This document shows, in pieces, positions 35,880 through 44,461 of a stretch of 57,063 nt of DNA; positions within the stretch are counted from its first letter, which is position 1, and each line of letters opens with the position of its first letter. The stretch covers positions 1 through 57,063 of the forward strand of contig NZ_KI259221.1 in assembly GCF_000467855.2 (NCBI RefSeq), given 5' to 3'. The stretch is from Porphyromonas sp. oral taxon 278 str. W7784. Its GTDB lineage: Bacteria; Bacteroidota; Bacteroidia; Bacteroidales; Porphyromonadaceae. The translations under genes were made by a program, and so were the position numbers. Below the pieces are notes generated by a model. That model worked only from the letters and a program-made list of their open reading frames with translations, was not told the DNA's origin and made no database searches.

Positions 35880-37229
35880 CTAGCGGAACTTACCACCACC
35901 CATGAGAGGCATCTTAGGCATCTTGGGCATCTTACCGCCCTTGAAGCCTTGGAGGGTCTTCATCATCTTGCGCGTCTGAGCGAACTGTGTGAGGAGCTTA
36001 TTGACATCCTGCACGCTCGTACCGCTACCTAGAGCGATACGCTTACGGCGGTGACCGTCGAGGATATGTGGCTTGGAGCGCTCCTCGGGGGTCATTGAGT
36101 AGATGATAGCTTCGATGCTCTTGAAGGCATCATCCTTGATATCGATATCCTTCAGAGCCTTACCTACGCCTGGGATCATCGCTGCAAGGTCCTTGATGTT
36201 ACCCATCTTCTTGATCTGATGGATCTGGGCTAGGAAGTCATTGAAGTCGAACTGATCCTTGGCGATACGCTCCTCGAGGCGCTTAGCTTCACGCTCGTCA
36301 TAGAGCTGCTGTGCACGCTCGACGAGGGAGACGATATCACCCATGCCCAGGATACGGTCAGCCATACGCTCGGGGTGGAAGACATCCAGAGCATCCATCT
36401 TCTCACCCATCCCGACGAACTTAATAGGCTTGTCGACGACGGTACGGATCGAGAGGGCAGCACCACCACGGGTATCCCCATCGAGCTTGGTGAGGACGAC
36501 CCCATCGAAGTCTAGACGCTCGTTGAAGGTCTTAGCCGTATTCACAGCATCCTGCCCCGTCATGGAGTCGACGACGAAGAGCGTCTCTGAGGGACGGATA
36601 GCACGCTTGATCTCCTCGATCTCACGCATCATCTCCTCGTCTACGGCTAGTCGCCCTGCGGTGTCGATGATGACGACATCACAGCCCTTGCCCATAGCTT
36701 CAGCGACCCCACGGCGAGCGATGCTCACGGGGTCCTTGCTCTCAAGGTCGAAGAAGACGGGGACATCTAGCTGCCCAGCCAGCACACGTAGCTGCTCGAT
36801 AGCAGCGGGACGATATACGTCACCGGCTACGAGTAGGGGCTTCTTGCCCTGCTTGGTCTTCAGTAGGTTGGCCAGCTTCCCAGAGAAGGTGGTCTTACCC
36901 GAGCCCTGAAGCCCAGACATGAGGATGATGGCAGGGGTGCCCGTGAGATTGAGGTTAGAGGCCTTCCCGCCCATGAGCTCAGCGAGCTCATCATGGACGA
37001 TCTTGACCATCAGCTCTCCAGGACGCACGGCGGTGAGCACGTTCTGTCCTAGGGCCTTCTCCTTGACCTCTTCAGTGAATTTCTTAGCTACATTGTAGTT
37101 GACGTCGGCCTCTAGGAGGGCACGGCGTACATCCTTGAGGGTCTCGGCGACGTTGAGTTCGGTGATCTTACCTTCACCCTTGAGGATCTTGAAGGACCGC
37201 TCAAGGCGTTCACTTAGGTTTTCGAACAT
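35880..37229 (-). CDS. ffh: Signal recognition particle protein Ffh
   Basis: 449 residues. NG domain: GLQGSGKTTFSGKLANLLK (G1) near 108-126, DVYRPAAIEQL, DTAGRLAVDEEMM (G3) and TKLDGDTRGGAALS (G4). The M domain has the RNA-binding stretch RIALGSGTSVQDVNKLL near 405 and ends Met/Lys/Gly-rich. It binds signal sequences and SRP RNA to target proteins to the membrane. Third gene of the acyltransferase-panD-ffh unit, 8 bases after panD. Confidence 0.97.
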   Translation of the reverse strand: MFENLSERLERSFKILKGEGKITELNVAETLKDVRRALLEADVNYNVAKKFTEEVKEKALGQNVLTAVRPGELMVKIVHDELAELMGGKASNLNLTGTPAIILMSGLQGSGKTTFSGKLANLLKTKQGKKPLLVAGDVYRPAAIEQLRVLAGQLDVPVFFDLESKDPVSIARRGVAEAMGKGCDVVIIDTAGRLAVDEEMMREIEEIKRAIRPSETLFVVDSMTGQDAVNTAKTFNERLDFDGVVLTKLDGDTRGGAALSIRTVVDKPIKFVGMGEKMDALDVFHPERMADRILGMGDIVSLVERAQQLYDEREAKRLEERIAKDQFDFNDFLAQIHQIKKMGNIKDLAAMIPGVGKALKDIDIKDDAFKSIEAIIYSMTPEERSKPHILDGHRRKRIALGSGTSVQDVNKLLTQFAQTRKMMKTLQGFKGGKMPKMPKMPLMGGGKFR

Positions 37230-37237
37230 AGGGGCTC

Positions 37238-37588
37238 TTATACAAGTCTATTTGTTTCGGTATCGGGGAAGATGACAGCAGGCTTGAAGCCCTGTGCTTC
37301 TTCGTAGCTCATCCACGCATAGGCCATGATGATCACGGTATCACCGGGCTGTACGAGGCGTGCAGCAGCTCCATTGAGGCAGATGACCCCTGAGCCACGC
37401 TCTCCAGCGATGACGTAGGTCTCTAGGCGAGCTCCATTGTTGTTATTGACGATCTGTACCTTCTCTCCTGGCAGGATGTTGGCTGCTTCGATCAGGTCTT
37501 CATCGATGGTGATGCTCCCCACGTAGGAGAGGTTAGCCTCGGTGACGGTGACTCTATGAATCTTGGACTTAAGTAATTCGACAAGCAT
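37238..37588 (-). CDS. panD: Aspartate 1-decarboxylase
   Basis: 116 residues. The self-cleavage site G-S lies in SYVGSITID near 21-29; the new N-terminal serine becomes the pyruvoyl group. [12 protein letters not shown] precedes it and [12 protein letters not shown] closes the core. It makes beta-alanine for pantothenate and CoA. Three bases separate it from the upstream acyltransferase gene and 8 from ffh. Confidence 0.96.
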   Translation of the reverse strand: MLVELLKSKIHRVTVTEANLSYVGSITIDEDLIEAANILPGEKVQIVNNNNGARLETYVIAGERGSGVICLNGAAARLVQPGDTVIIMAYAWMSYEEAQGFKPAVIFPDTETNRLV

Positions 37589-37591
37589 GGT

Positions 37592-38722
37592 TTAATCTAT
37601 TTTCTTGATCCAGGCACGACGTGTCTTGTGGTGCTTGCGCTCGAAGTAGTTCCACTGCATCTGTACGGCAGCGTTGGTCTCGAGCTCTGGATTGCTCTCG
37701 GCATAGCGTACCCCATTCTTCTGGAAGATGGGGATGAGGTCATCGAAGAGGAGGGCATTGACCCCCTTGTTCTGATACTCAGGGATGACTCCGATGAGGT
37801 AGAGGTCTACGATGGGGTTCTTCATCTTCAGTGCACGCAGTAGGTGTGCCCATCCGAAGGGGAAGAGGCGACCCTTAGCCTTCTGAAGGGCTCTACTGAG
37901 GTTCGGGAGGGTGATCCCGAAGCCTACGACCTTGTCATCCTCCTCACGTACGATGACCGTGACATAGTCATAGCGTAGCATGGGTATGTACATGCGCACG
38001 TAGTAGTCGATCTGCTCACGGGAGAGCTCCGATACACCATAGAGGACGGAGTAGGCTTGATTCAGCGTGTCGAAGATGCGGTGGGCGTAGGGGAGGATCT
38101 CCTGCTGGTTCTTGAACTTCAGGGTCTTCAGCCCATACTTCGTACGGACGATCTCTGCGATACGCTTGTGCTTCTCGGGGATATCTTCGGGGATGGTGAT
38201 CTTGTACTCCTGCCAGTCCTGATCCTTGACGAAGCCCATACGCTGCATCTGCTTGGGATAGTAGGCATAGTTGTAGATCGTAGCCATGGTACCCAGCTGG
38301 TCGAAGCCCTCGATGAGCATCCCCTCGTGATCGAGGTCAGAGAAGCCCATAGGGCCCTGGATCATCTCCTTGCCACGAGCCTTACCCCAGTCGATGACGG
38401 CTTTGAAGAGGGCGTCGACGACTTCATTATCGTTGATGAAGTCGACGAAGCCGAAGCGGACATTATTCTGATTCCACGTCTCATTGGCTCGATGGTTGAT
38501 GATCCCAGCGATACGCCCGACGATGCGTCCATCCCTATAGGCTAGGAAGTAAGCGGCTTCGCAGAACTTAAAGGCGGGATTGCGTGCTGGATCTAGCGTC
38601 AGGAGTTCGTCCTCTACGAGTCCAGGCACGTGATACGGATTGCCTTTGTAGAGCTTGAGGTTGAACTTGACGAACTTCCTCAGGTCAGCTTTATCCGTGA
38701 TCTGTCTTATTTCGACTGCCAT
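37592..38722 (-). CDS. GNAT-like N-acyltransferase, Bacteroidota type
   Basis: 376 residues. The start AVEIRQITDKADLRKFVKFN and the internal GPMGFSDLDHEGMLIEGFDQ mark a family common in Bacteroidota. A second half has the acetyl-CoA loop LIGVIPEYQNKGVNALLFDDL and ends AESNPELETNAAVQMQWNYF. It looks like two tandem GNAT-like folds. Substrate unknown; lipid or amino-acid acylation has been proposed for relatives. ATG at 38722 is preferred because the in-frame codon at 38773 falls in a TATCTTTG promoter element. Confidence 0.82.
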   Translation of the reverse strand: MAVEIRQITDKADLRKFVKFNLKLYKGNPYHVPGLVEDELLTLDPARNPAFKFCEAAYFLAYRDGRIVGRIAGIINHRANETWNQNNVRFGFVDFINDNEVVDALFKAVIDWGKARGKEMIQGPMGFSDLDHEGMLIEGFDQLGTMATIYNYAYYPKQMQRMGFVKDQDWQEYKITIPEDIPEKHKRIAEIVRTKYGLKTLKFKNQQEILPYAHRIFDTLNQAYSVLYGVSELSREQIDYYVRMYIPMLRYDYVTVIVREEDDKVVGFGITLPNLSRALQKAKGRLFPFGWAHLLRALKMKNPIVDLYLIGVIPEYQNKGVNALLFDDLIPIFQKNGVRYAESNPELETNAAVQMQWNYFERKHHKTRRAWIKKID

Positions 38723-38770
38723 ATTTCTATCGTTGTATCTATAGCCCCTAGGGGCTGATTCAATGGTGCA

Positions 38771-38778
38771 CAAAGATA
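38771..38778 (-). promoter_or_regulatory. -7 element of the acyltransferase-panD-ffh operon
   Basis: TATCTTTG on the minus strand, 49 bases before the ATG at 38722. Confidence 0.6.
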
Positions 38779-38953
38779 CTCCAAAAAGCTAAGATACCCT
38801 GCATATTAGCAGACTGAGCGTATGATGCTCTCTGTGAGATGAAGCTCTCCTCTAGCTTCCTTCGGTAGCCCCTCATACTCTAGTCTTGGAGCTATCTAGC
38901 CTCACGGACAGCCTTAGCGTGATCGCTGACGATGTAGCTAGGGGAGGATATGA

Positions 38954-38988
38954 GTCAGGGGCTACACCCGATGGATGTAGCCCCTGAC
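38954..38988 (-). terminator. Terminator of the FISUMP-like lipoprotein gene
   Basis: GTCAGGGGCTACA pairs with TGTAGCCCCTGAC. The remaining part of the 38723-39063 gap holds only the promoter above. Confidence 0.75.
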
Positions 38989-39063
38989 GATACTAGATGG
39001 ATCGCTGTGCCTCCTCATGTGCTATGGGGGCAGGAGCGAGGAAATAGTAGTGGTACGCCTACT

Positions 39064-40692
39064 TTACTTAGACTCCCAAGAGCGGAGTCCATACTTACGA
39101 TCTACCATGTAGAGCTGGATGAAGTCGCGACGGAAGTTCAGTGCGTAGGACGTATGGATACTTCCATGCGTGGATGAGCGTGTCCAGTAGTAACCTTGCG
39201 AACCGATATCCTTTAGCTTTCCATCTATATAGTATCCGAGAGCTGGAAGGAAGAAGTATTCGTGCGTCGAGGATGGCTTACCTGAGCGGATGATGCGCTT
39301 GCTGTGGTTAGCGATGACATCTCTTGAGGTGAAGTCATAGTAGTTGTAGGTCTCACCCGTGAAGTTGAATCTGTAGCGGCGTGGGCGATAGTTCTCTCGG
39401 ATAGCCTGCTGGGTGCGGATCCATACACCACCACGATAGAGGTGACCGACACCAGACCAGACGGTCTGATCGTCCCAGTGAGCGTTACCACCCTCTACAT
39501 ACCAGTGTGCTTCGTTGACGTTGGGGTTGTTGCGTGCGGAGGCACTACCTTGGCTTGGGAAGTCAGCAGTGCTGTATATGCGTTGTGCATCTCTACGGCG
39601 TCCTCTCCTAGGATAGTTGTCATTCTGCCCATAGATCTCTCGGGGCTGGCTACGCTTGTAGTCGTACCAGTACTCCTGCTGAGCATCCCACATATAGTAC
39701 CTGTCATCGAAGACCATCACGTCTAGGTCGTGGCTAATCAGGCGGCGCTGTCCAGCTGCGAAGCTTATGCTGGGGATATGCTTAGTGATTGTCGCTGTGA
39801 CTCCTGTGCCTTTATCCTCTAGCGTGTATTCGATCGTCACGTCACGGTAGGAGCCTGGGGCGATGACGGCGATGGCTCCTGTCTTGTAGGCATTGGCTCT
39901 GCTTGGTACGGTGAAGCTACCTAGGATGAGGGTCGTCGAGCCATTGACGGAATTATGGCTGGGGCGAGTGTTCAGCTGTAGACCATTGTCATCGAAGCCA
40001 AAGGTACCATTGATAGCTTGGTCAGCGCTCGTGACCTTGATCTGTGTCAGGCGACCACCTTCGATCTCTCCTTGGCTGTTGTAAGGGGTGAAGGTGATGT
40101 AAGCAGCCTTGCGTACGAGGGTGAAGTCGAAGCGGCGCCCCTCACGAGTAGCTACAGCTGTACCACAGTCCCCACTGACTCCTAGGTGCATCGCTTCGTT
40201 GGGGGTGGGCTGAGCCTGGCGGGAAGCGATGGTCACACGGTCGGAATAGGCATTCATCGATCCCGTGTAGCGGATGGGGAAGGTACTACCGGAGAAGGGT
40301 CCATTGAAGTAGAACTCTGCGTATCGGGTCTTCTTCCCGTTCTTGATGCGCTGCTCAATGTCACTCCCTGCGTTGCGCTCATAGGAAGCTCCAGGGGTAC
40401 GCTGGATCCAGACGTGGTCACCCTTCGTCCAGTAGAAGGTGATGTCACCACCTTCGTAGCTACCTGTCGAGCGCAACGTCCCACGGCTACTGACTGTGGC
40501 CCTACCAAAGAATGCGGTCATCCCAGGAGGGGTGGAACGGAAGGACCGGAACTCATCGGAGCCTTCTTCTTGCTCTGTGGGCTCAGGTGTCTTAGGTGTC
40601 TCCTGAACTGATGGGGCAGTCTGCTCGCTGGTACAGGCTGTGGCCAGTAGGAGTACAGCGAGGGCACTTAGTGGTACGAATCTTAATTTCAT
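39064..40692 (-). CDS. Surface lipoprotein, fimbrillin-like N-part with FISUMP-like end
   Basis: 542 residues. Lipoprotein signal ending LLLATAC gives an N-terminal cysteine at about 20, followed by a Glu/Pro/Thr-rich tether. Residues about 55-330 look like the beta-sandwich of fimbrillin-like proteins (ITFYWTKGDHVWIQR, RKAAYITFTPYN, RLTQIKVTSADQAINGTF). The C-terminal part (about 340-542) ends with FFLPALGYYIDGKL, GSQGYYWTRSS and YALNFRRDFIQL, typical of the 'Fibrobacter succinogenes major paralogous' domain. Likely exposed on the cell surface. The family call is by motif only. Confidence 0.7.
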   Translation of the reverse strand: MKLRFVPLSALAVLLLATACTSEQTAPSVQETPKTPEPTEQEEGSDEFRSFRSTPPGMTAFFGRATVSSRGTLRSTGSYEGGDITFYWTKGDHVWIQRTPGASYERNAGSDIEQRIKNGKKTRYAEFYFNGPFSGSTFPIRYTGSMNAYSDRVTIASRQAQPTPNEAMHLGVSGDCGTAVATREGRRFDFTLVRKAAYITFTPYNSQGEIEGGRLTQIKVTSADQAINGTFGFDDNGLQLNTRPSHNSVNGSTTLILGSFTVPSRANAYKTGAIAVIAPGSYRDVTIEYTLEDKGTGVTATITKHIPSISFAAGQRRLISHDLDVMVFDDRYYMWDAQQEYWYDYKRSQPREIYGQNDNYPRRGRRRDAQRIYSTADFPSQGSASARNNPNVNEAHWYVEGGNAHWDDQTVWSGVGHLYRGGVWIRTQQAIRENYRPRRYRFNFTGETYNYYDFTSRDVIANHSKRIIRSGKPSSTHEYFFLPALGYYIDGKLKDIGSQGYYWTRSSTHGSIHTSYALNFRRDFIQLYMVDRKYGLRSWESK

Positions 40693-40980
40693 TGCTTTTA
40701 ACTAACTGATGATTATGTGCAGGAAGTATATCCCTCTGTCCTCCTCTGCCCAATGACACCTCTACTGTCATCGAGGTCTAAAGGGCTAGTGGAGCTACCT
40801 CAGGATATGTGGAATGTGAACGGGCTCGAAGTTATACATCTTGGACCGAGACTAGAGCCCTAGGATTACCATAGATGATATTTGATAAGGAGGGGAGCAG
40901 TCGGAGTATTCAGGTGGATGGCAGAGACCGGTGTGACCACTACTGATTGCCTCTACTTACGCTACCCTCCCTCTAGATGC

Positions 40981-41019
40981 CAGCAGTCCCACGCTCCAGG
41001 ATGGAGGGTGGGGCTGCTG
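40981..41019 (-). terminator. Hairpin downstream of the small peptide gene
   Basis: CAGCAGTCCCAC pairs with GTGGGGCTGCTG (one G-U). No strong T tract. The rest of 40693-40980 shows no promoter match or gene. Confidence 0.5.
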
Positions 41020-41043
41020 TGGTCTATCTTGCTTGTAGTCCCT

Positions 41044-41229
41044 TTAGAACCATGTATCGTGTGAGCGACCGTTGTCGTCGAAGTCTCCTCCGTACTCGGG
41101 GTCCTCAATATCTCCCTCGAGGGAGAAGCCGAGGAGTACGTTGACACGTGTCTCTATGCAAAAGGGGGTTGCCGATGGTGCTTCGTAGGCTTTCTTGCCT
41201 AGCGTAGGCGTATGATGGGTCTTATTCAT
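41044..41229 (-). CDS. Small peptide gene (YEAP type) between two surface lipoproteins
   Basis: 61 residues, no signal peptide. The sequence YEAPSATPF, then ETRVNVLLGFSLEGDIEDP and a Gly/Asp-rich end closing with WF, follows a pattern I know from many small Bacteroidota proteins (YxxP, a hydrophobic LL-S turn, an acidic end with a final Trp) that lie beside fimbrillin-like genes. Their function has not been described to my knowledge. It sits 53 bases downstream of the 391-residue lipoprotein and 351 bases upstream of the 542-residue one. Confidence 0.6.
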   Translation of the reverse strand: MNKTHHTPTLGKKAYEAPSATPFCIETRVNVLLGFSLEGDIEDPEYGGDFDDNGRSHDTWF

Positions 41230-41282
41230 GTCTTTTCGATTCTTAGGGTATGAGGTATATGGGAGGCTATTCCGTTTGGAGA

Positions 41283-42458
41283 TTAGTTTTTCCCTCCACC
41301 CTCTACGTGTTGATAGGTGATGTTGAGCAGTGCCCTGTGGACACGACCCTCCTCAAGCTCAGAGCGGAAGGTTACGGATCGGTGGGAGGCCATGCTGAAA
41401 AGGCCGTCTTCGAATCTTTCCTCCTTATAGTGTGCTTCATTCTGCAGACGGAAGCTGAAGGCTGCTAGTTCTCCTGCCCGCCCATCTACACGCTTAGAGA
41501 TCGGAGTATAGAAGGCGATAACAGACTCTCTATTGTCAAAGGGACTATTGACTCCCCGATTCGTGTTAGTAGGAATACTCACAGTCTTAGCTAGATTGAA
41601 GAAATAGCCATTAGGATATCTCGTGCTGTTGTCTATAAAGCCAGAGGAAGGCTCGTTGGTCCCCGTGAGCTGGGTATTACCATCCTTCACTGCGATCTTG
41701 ATCTTATCGATGTGCAGGTTCATGACGCGCATCTGGTCGATGATAGCGGGATCACGGGTTAGAGGAGCTCCATCAGCTACCTTTATCAATACTCCAGAAA
41801 TCTTTCTCCATAATACTTTGTGAGAGGGAGACTGGAATTCATTCCTGAAGCGGATGAGAATGAGGCTACCTGCCATACTGAAGCTTAGTTTACCATTGGA
41901 GGCCTTGTACTCGTGATATTTACCACTGATACTTCTAGAGACATAGGTTAGGGCGTTATTCTCACTCTTGAGGATAGCGAAGTCATCACCGAGTGAACTG
42001 CCAGAGGCATGGCCAACGTTCTCGATGGACTTAAAGCCCTTGTTTGTAAAGACCCCAGAGGCATCCAGCCCGATATAGATCGAGACCTTTGCCGTAGCGT
42101 TATCGATGGTTCCCCCTCCTGAACGAGTGGTAGGGACGGTCCCCTCGTAGCTCAGACTGCGACCGTCTTCGGATACCTTGAGTTTCTTATAGCCCTTGGC
42201 GAACTCGCCATCCTTATCGACGACGTAGACCCAGCCGTAGACATCGCCCTTACCACGGAAGGAAAGGAGCTTCCCCGCTGGAGAGCCATTGACTGTACCC
42301 TCTAGAGCCCTTGGGCTATCATCCTCGACTTCACCGGTGAAGCTTACCGAGATAGGCTGCCCTTCTCCTTCTGGTACTACGGGGCGAGGCTCCTGTGAAT
42401 CCTTATTACAGGAGGATAGCCCGATGACAGCTACTAAAAGCAACAGTAATTTCTTCAT
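41283..42458 (-). CDS. Fimbrillin-like surface lipoprotein
   Basis: 391 residues. Signal peptide MKKLLLLLVAVIGLSSC, lipid cysteine at 17, then a Glu/Pro-rich tether. The body is beta-rich: ISVSFTGEVEDD, GDVYGWVYVVDKDG, KVSIYIGLDASG, GSLILIRFRNEF and VIAFYTPISKR, in the style of Mfa/Fim fimbrillin-family proteins (two beta-sandwich domains). It could be a minor fimbrial or tip subunit. The small peptide gene follows after 53 bases. Confidence 0.7.
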   Translation of the reverse strand: MKKLLLLLVAVIGLSSCNKDSQEPRPVVPEGEGQPISVSFTGEVEDDSPRALEGTVNGSPAGKLLSFRGKGDVYGWVYVVDKDGEFAKGYKKLKVSEDGRSLSYEGTVPTTRSGGGTIDNATAKVSIYIGLDASGVFTNKGFKSIENVGHASGSSLGDDFAILKSENNALTYVSRSISGKYHEYKASNGKLSFSMAGSLILIRFRNEFQSPSHKVLWRKISGVLIKVADGAPLTRDPAIIDQMRVMNLHIDKIKIAVKDGNTQLTGTNEPSSGFIDNSTRYPNGYFFNLAKTVSIPTNTNRGVNSPFDNRESVIAFYTPISKRVDGRAGELAAFSFRLQNEAHYKEERFEDGLFSMASHRSVTFRSELEEGRVHRALLNITYQHVEGGGKN

Positions 42459-42592
42459 GCTTGAAACATTTCATTAATTGTTATTATGACCATTCCAGTG
42501 TGCTCAACTGGATGCTTCTGTATCGCATGCGAATGTGATACTACCCTTTTAACGGATTAGAGATGCTAAAATGGTATACCAGACTCGTTCAA

Positions 42593-42600
42593 CAAAGCTA
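42593..42600 (-). promoter_or_regulatory. Possible -7 element for the fimbrillin-like gene
   Basis: TAGCTTTG on the minus strand, 135 bases before the ATG at 42458, in an AT-rich stretch. No -33 TTG. Confidence 0.35.
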
Positions 42601-42831
42601 TATAAAAAATATGAGAAGTATCCCTGCTCCATAAAGTAAGGTTTGAGTCTGTGCTTGATATTGCCCTCAAAGATGAAGCTCTTGCTTAGCTCAGCTTGGT
42701 AGCTCACCCCACAATGACTCAAGCCTAAGCAAGATAAACCCGCCCTTCGGATGCTGGGCTTCTGCTCTCCCTCTCTAGGATGCTCTATTCTCCGTGAGGG
42801 TACCGCTTGTCTCTCGAAGGTCGGGACAGAG

Positions 42832-42925
42832 TTGGGGCCATTCATGCCACCCTCGAGGGACCCATGCATGGGTCGGTCGGGTACCCCATTCATGGGTCAC
42901 CAAGGCGACCCATGAATGGGGTGGT
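42832..42925. repeat. Palindromic 24-bp array, four units (family B)
   Basis: Cores CATTCATG, CATGCATG, CATTCATG and CATGAATG start at 42839, 42863, 42887 and 42911, exactly 24 bases apart, with CCCAT...ATGGG stems. The same four-unit design as 26571-26668, while the flanks differ. It lies between the MFS terminator and the fimbrillin-like gene. Confidence 0.85.
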
Positions 42926-42982
42926 AGGGAGGGCTATCTGTGCCTACCCAGAAGAGGGGTAGAGGGAGCGGGTAAAAAGAGC

Positions 42983-43017
42983 GAGGTGCTGATCCCCGGA
43001 AGGGATCAACACCTCGG
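42983..43017 (-). terminator. Terminator of purA-folC-MFS
   Basis: A perfect stem CGAGGTGCTGATCCC with GGGATCAACACCTCG except one mismatch, 25 bases after the MFS stop. Confidence 0.88.
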
Positions 43018-43041
43018 CAGGATGAGTGATGAGTCTAGTCC

Positions 43042-44457
43042 TTACTTCTGGACGTTGGGGAGCTCGAGTCCGTACTGCTTCTTCTTGTCGATAGCCTTGA
43101 GAAGTAGGCTCATTAGTAGAGCGATGACACCAAAGCTAGCGAAGACAAGCATAGCCAGCGTGTAGTCCTTAGGCTGACCTTCGGGTATGCCCTTATTAGA
43201 GGAGTCAAGGACGCTACCTACGATGATGGGCACAGACATCAGACCGATATTCTGGATCCAGAAGATAGCTGAGTAAGCTGAGCCTAGGACCTTGTTGTCG
43301 ATGAGCTTAGGGACAGCTGGCCACAGCGTAGCGGGTACGAGCGAGAAGGAGATCCCGAGGATGACTATTGCAGTCATAGCGACAATCGAACTGCCAAGAC
43401 TATCGTACACGAAGGGGAAGAGAGCAAAGGTCAGGTGGCAGACAATCATCAGAATAGAACCGATGATGAGCATCGTCGCACCCTTACCCTTGCGGTCGAG
43501 ATAGTAGCCTAGTAAAGGTGTCACGAGCGCAGCTCCAAAGGGGAAGGTACTGAAGATACGAGATGCAAATTCGTTATCAAAGCCTACCTTGTACTGTAGC
43601 ATCTCAGTTGCGAACTTCTGGAAGGGGAAGATGGCTGAGTAGTAGAGAGCACACAGGATAGCGACAATCCAGAAGACACCTGTCCCAAAGACCTTACCGA
43701 GGTCGGAGAACTTGAAGGGTTCTTCGGCTTCTTCCTCTTCTTCACCTTCGATATCCTTATCTAGTGCCTTATCCATGAAGAAGTAGACGACATAGAGCAT
43801 CAGACCGATGCAAAGGAGTAGGGCGCAGAAGATGACTGGAGCCTGTACCGTCTCGAACTTCTTAGACAGCCAAGGAGAGATCCATAGGGCACCAGCTACC
43901 CCGAGACGTGCTACAGCCATCTCGATACCCATGGCGAGTGCCATTGACCTGCCCTTGAACCACTTGACGATCGCACGAGAGACTGTCACACCAGCCATCT
44001 CGGTACCACAGCCGAAGAGCATGAAGCCGAGGCAGGCGCAGAGTGCTGTGGGAGGGAGATTCCAGCCTGTGATGCCCTGGATGGAGCTACTGAAGCTGTT
44101 GATGGCATCGTAGCCTGGGCCTCCATTGCGGAAGGTAGCGCTCAGAGCATAGACCTTGATGAGTGCCCCGATGACCATCATGCTACCCGCAAGAAGGGCG
44201 GTGAAGCGTACCCCCATCTTATCGAGGATGATCCCCGCCAGGATGAGGAAACCAATGAAGACGTTGAGGAAGAATTCACTCCCGCCGTAGAGTCCGAAGA
44301 CCGTAGAGTCCCAGCCGAGCTCGGTCTCGACGAGCGTCTTCACTGGGGAGAGTACGTCGACGAACATGTAGGCGAAGAACATCGTCAGCGAGATGATCGC
44401 CAGCGCACCCCAGCGAGCGGCTGGCTTGTCACGCAGTGACAGCTTTGCTTGTTCCAT
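43042..44457 (-). CDS. MFS transporter, OFA-like
   Basis: 471 residues with twelve membrane segments and a charged cytoplasmic loop in the middle (KDIEGEEEEEAEEPFKF near 228-244). The first half shows FFAYMFVDVLSPVKTLVE, LDKMGVRFTALLAGSMM and GCGTEMAGVTVSRAIVKWFKG; the second half has YYLDRKGKGATMLIIG. It resembles oxalate/formate-type or nitrate-type MFS carriers of Bacteroidota; substrate not predictable. It starts 4 bases after folC, so folate and purine genes and this carrier share a transcript. Confidence 0.83.
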   Translation of the reverse strand: MEQAKLSLRDKPAARWGALAIISLTMFFAYMFVDVLSPVKTLVETELGWDSTVFGLYGGSEFFLNVFIGFLILAGIILDKMGVRFTALLAGSMMVIGALIKVYALSATFRNGGPGYDAINSFSSSIQGITGWNLPPTALCACLGFMLFGCGTEMAGVTVSRAIVKWFKGRSMALAMGIEMAVARLGVAGALWISPWLSKKFETVQAPVIFCALLLCIGLMLYVVYFFMDKALDKDIEGEEEEEAEEPFKFSDLGKVFGTGVFWIVAILCALYYSAIFPFQKFATEMLQYKVGFDNEFASRIFSTFPFGAALVTPLLGYYLDRKGKGATMLIIGSILMIVCHLTFALFPFVYDSLGSSIVAMTAIVILGISFSLVPATLWPAVPKLIDNKVLGSAYSAIFWIQNIGLMSVPIIVGSVLDSSNKGIPEGQPKDYTLAMLVFASFGVIALLMSLLLKAIDKKKQYGLELPNVQK

Positions 44458-44461
44458 AGTG

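Noticed and set aside
42549-42893. A 114-codon minus-strand frame upstream of the fimbrillin-like gene
   Set aside because: Its first part is the translated palindromic array and the rest has no family features.
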